Shown here in pieces: positions 62,116 through 64,000 of a stretch of DNA of 64,000 nt; position 1 is the first letter of the stretch; the number at the start of each line of letters is the position of its first letter. The stretch lies in assembly GCA_020633955.1 (NCBI GenBank), contig JACKCP010000007.1:1-64000 (forward strand). The letters are read 5' to 3'. A program made the position numbers and the translations under genes. The DNA is from Desulfobacteraceae bacterium (GTDB lineage Bacteria; Desulfobacterota; Desulfobacteria; Desulfobacterales; JACKCP01). The notes under the pieces were generated by a model that had not been told where the DNA came from, ran no database searches, and was given only the letters and a program-made list of their open reading frames with translations.

Positions 62116-62958
62116 ATGAATAATAATCTAATAAGTGTAATTATTCCTGTTTACAACAGAGCGTGGTGCATAAAGGAAGCACTTGATTGCGTACTTCAGC
62201 AGACTTACAAAAATTTTGAGCTCATTGTCGTTAATGACGGCTCTGACGATGAAACAGGACAGATATTGGAAAAGTATAAAGACAATCATGAAAATATCAA
62301 GGTTCTTTTTCAGAAAAACCGTGGAGTCAGTGCTTCAAGAAATTTGGGGATTTTAAATTCTTCGGGTGGTTTTATAGCTTTTCTTGATTCAGATGATTTA
62401 TGGGACTCAAGGAAACTCGAAGTTCAGTTTGATTATTTCATGAAAAATAAAAATGCAGTTGTATGTCAGACCGAGGAGATATGGATAAGAAACAATAAAA
62501 GAATTAATCCTAAAAAAAGACACAAAAAGCCTTTTGGAGATATATTTGTTCCATCTCTATCCCTTTGCCTTGTGAGTCCTTCCGCTGTTATGATGAAAAA
62601 GGAGTTTTTTGAAAAAGCAGGGCGTTTTGATGAGAAAATGACAGCTTGTGAGGATTATGATCTTTGGCTCAGATCTTCTCTTTTATTCGATTTTCATTTG
62701 ATTGAAAGTCCTCTTGTAATAAAAAGAGGAGGACATTGTGACCAGCTGTCTTCCCTTCCTCTTCTTGATAAGTTCAGAATATATTCCATAAAAAAAATTC
62801 TGGATAACGGTATTTGTGATAGAAAAAAAGAAATTTGTGCCGTTGATAAGATTGTTGAAAAGTGTGTTATTTATATGGAAGGGTGTAAAAAAAGGTTTAA
62901 GATGGAAGAATATTTTTTATATGATTGTCTAAAAAAAGAAATGGAGAAAAAAATATGA
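62116..62958 (+). CDS. Glycosyltransferase family 2
   Basis: 280 aa: VIIPVYNRAWCIKEALDCVL, LIVVNDGSDDETG, SASRNLGIL, FLDSDDLWDSRKLEVQ, and ACEDYDLWLRSSLLF near the acceptor site. AAGG lies 5 nt before the ATG. It ends with an ATGA overlap on the CbiX-like gene. Substrate unknown. Confidence 0.9.
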   Translation: MNNNLISVIIPVYNRAWCIKEALDCVLQQTYKNFELIVVNDGSDDETGQILEKYKDNHENIKVLFQKNRGVSASRNLGILNSSGGFIAFLDSDDLWDSRKLEVQFDYFMKNKNAVVCQTEEIWIRNNKRINPKKRHKKPFGDIFVPSLSLCLVSPSAVMMKKEFFEKAGRFDEKMTACEDYDLWLRSSLLFDFHLIESPLVIKRGGHCDQLSSLPLLDKFRIYSIKKILDNGICDRKKEICAVDKIVEKCVIYMEGCKKRFKMEEYFLYDCLKKEMEKKI

Positions 62959-63329
62959 AAGTACTTTTATTTGCTGCACACGGCAGCAGAAAGGAAAATT
63001 CAAATCTGGAAATATCAGTTTTTTTTGAAAAAAAAGTTGCTGATAAATTAAAAGATAAAATTGACAGAAGTGTCTGCTGCTTTCTTCAGTTTGGGACCCC
63101 GGGTATCGAGGAGGCCATTACAGATCAAATTGAAAACGGAGCAACTGAGATATATATTTTTCCGTATTTTCTTTTTAACGGTTCCCATGTCACGGTAGAT
63201 ATTCCATTAATCCAGGAAAAGTTCAAAGAAAAGTATCCAGGACTTGAAATTGAGGTACTGGATGCTCTTGCTGATGCAGACGGGTTTGATTTTTTTATTT
63301 CCGATTATCTTGGGAAAAAACTGAACTGA
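62955..63329 (+). CDS. Short CbiX/SirB-type chelatase-like protein
   Basis: 124-aa single CbiX domain: LLFAAHGSRKENSN with the metal-binding His, FLQFGTPGIEEAITDQI, YIFPYFLFNGSHVTVDIP with the second His. The length matches the small homodimeric chelatases that insert cobalt, iron or nickel into sirohydrochlorin-type rings. Start at ATG 62955 with GGAG at 62943-62946, overlapping the glycosyltransferase stop; an in-frame ATG at 62925 adds ten residues. Confidence 0.88.
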   Translation: MKVLLFAAHGSRKENSNLEISVFFEKKVADKLKDKIDRSVCCFLQFGTPGIEEAITDQIENGATEIYIFPYFLFNGSHVTVDIPLIQEKFKEKYPGLEIEVLDALADADGFDFFISDYLGKKLN

Positions 63330-63394
63330 TAACTCAATTTAGCTTGTAACTCTTCAGTTTTAATCGGCACAGCTGATGAATTTTTTTATTGCCC

Positions 63395-63514
63395 AAATTC
63401 CAGCTTAAGCTCCTGACAGGAAATAAAAAAACTATTACCTGAAATCGTTTCAGCAAAATATAGAATCAGTTTTTCCGGTAAACTGTTTTTTTTAGTTTTC
63501 ATTTGAATAGTTAG
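63395..63514 (-). repeat. Family A intergenic repeat (inverted, diverged)
   Basis: On the minus strand: GAAAACTAAAAAAAACAGTT (hairpin I), CTATATTTTGCTGAAACG, CAGGTAATAG, ATTTCCTGTCAGGAGCTTAA. The right arm is largely lost. Confidence 0.6.
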
Positions 63515-63517
63515 TGC

Positions 63518-63580
63518 CTGGCCGAAAACAAGAATTTTTTGTTCAGTTACGGAAGATTAAAAATTTAACCTTTATTTATC
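63518..63580 (-). repeat. Family B intergenic repeat (inverted, right half)
   Basis: On the minus strand: AGGTTAAATTTTTAATCTTC then CTGAACAAAAAATTCTTG then TTTTCGGCC, matching the right half of family B. It adjoins the inverted family A copy. Confidence 0.65.
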
Positions 63581-63604
63581 AGGTCAGTAAATGGAAAGGT
63601 TTTT

Positions 63605-64000
63605 TCAGTCAAGGAGCTTTTTTATTACTCTTGCAAAGTATTTGTTATCAATTGGCTTTTCAAGATATGCAGAAATCCATGGTTCTTCTGATTTTTCATT
63701 TTCAAGCTTATCGCTGAATCCCGTGCAGAGAATGACAGGTGTACTGCCTTTTATCTCACAGATTCTTTTTGCCAGCTCATTTCCATACATGCCAGGCATT
63801 GTCATATCTGTGACAACAAGATCAATATCATTTTTAAAGTTTTCAAAATAGGAAATAGCCTCATGGGGGGTTGTAAAAAATACTACATTGTAACCAATAC
63901 TTTTTAAAAACTCTGCTGTGATAATAGCCAGTGCCTTTTCGTCATCAACAAGGAGAATTGTGCCTTCTCCCTTTACAGGAAATGTTTGTTCCGCAGCCGG
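63605..64000 (-). CDS. Receiver domain, C-terminal part of a larger signalling protein (partial)
   Basis: The frame is open to the right window edge. It reads TILLVDDEKALAIITAEFLK, the phospho-acceptor Asp in LVVTDMTMPGMYGNELA, the Thr in VILCTGFSD, and the Lys in AYLEKPIDNKYFARVI. The stop follows 20 residues later. Sequence before the receiver (PAAEQTFPVKGEG) is a typical linker after a kinase ATPase domain, so this is probably the end of a hybrid histidine kinase. Confidence 0.88.
   Translation of the reverse strand, partial: PAAEQTFPVKGEGTILLVDDEKALAIITAEFLKSIGYNVVFFTTPHEAISYFENFKNDIDLVVTDMTMPGMYGNELAKRICEIKGSTPVILCTGFSDKLENEKSEEPWISAYLEKPIDNKYFARVIKKLLD

Noticed and set aside
16650..63600. 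Dispersed repeats as a CRISPR array
   Set aside because: Copies are about 130-150 bp, scattered over 47 kb in both orientations, with no regular spacers and no cas genes.

Overview
The window is an AT-rich stretch of a Gram-negative bacterial chromosome. Gene content points to a free-living, motile, probably anaerobic member of the sulfate-reducing Desulfobacterota (Desulfobacterales-like). This is inferred from the sahR-ahcY pair, the TAXI/fused TRAP transporter with UspA, the ferredoxin-nitroreductase, the orphan solute-binding proteins and the many chemoreceptors. I saw no transposase, phage or CRISPR genes, and one tRNA.

Region 1 (1-17 kb) deals with the cell surface. It opens with the end of a type I secretion ABC protein whose ATPase motifs are nearly all degenerate, its HlyD-type adaptor, and a convergent SapC-like gene. 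A HAD-type polysaccharide gene follows, with a frameshifted 3' end and a glycosyltransferase pseudogene. A minus-strand operon rfbA-rfbC-rfbB-rfbD-wzm-wzt-sulfotransferase makes dTDP-rhamnose and exports a glycan by the ABC route. Next come GT4, epimerase and GT2 genes. The last operon gene, a sulfotransferase with a coiled-coil tail next to a Wzt with a glycan-reading domain, may be a chain-capping enzyme.

Region 2 (17-34.5 kb) is mostly housekeeping: epmA, a histone-deacetylase-family hydrolase paired with a HyuA-like protein, cheW, a pseudo-GGDEF signalling protein, a KefB-type antiporter, tRNA-Asn, a Na/Ca exchanger, hisS-aspS, panB, and sahR-ahcY for S-adenosylhomocysteine recycling.

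Region 3 (34.5-64 kb) is rich in signalling: cheR, an HDOD protein, a large hybrid kinase with a duplicated unknown N-terminal domain, a solute-binding protein plus response regulator pair, a composite pseudogene, a frameshifted chemoreceptor, rsmE, a periplasmic-binding-protein/porin pair, an iron-type DtxR regulator, a FapA-like protein, a solute-binding protein plus chemoreceptor pair, ferredoxin-nitroreductase plus HAD, another chemoreceptor, UspA with a TAXI-TRAP transporter, GT2, a short CbiX-like protein and a truncated response regulator.

The most unusual feature is a set of two dispersed intergenic repeat families. Family A (about 140 bp, 7 copies) can fold into a long stem carrying internal hairpins, and copies differ in ways that keep pairing. 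Family B (about 135 bp, about 11 full or partial copies) has terminal inverted repeats around a GAAAAC core and a nested inner inverted repeat. They occupy most of the larger gaps from 16.6 kb to 63.6 kb, in both orientations and often side by side, and are absent from the surface-glycan locus.
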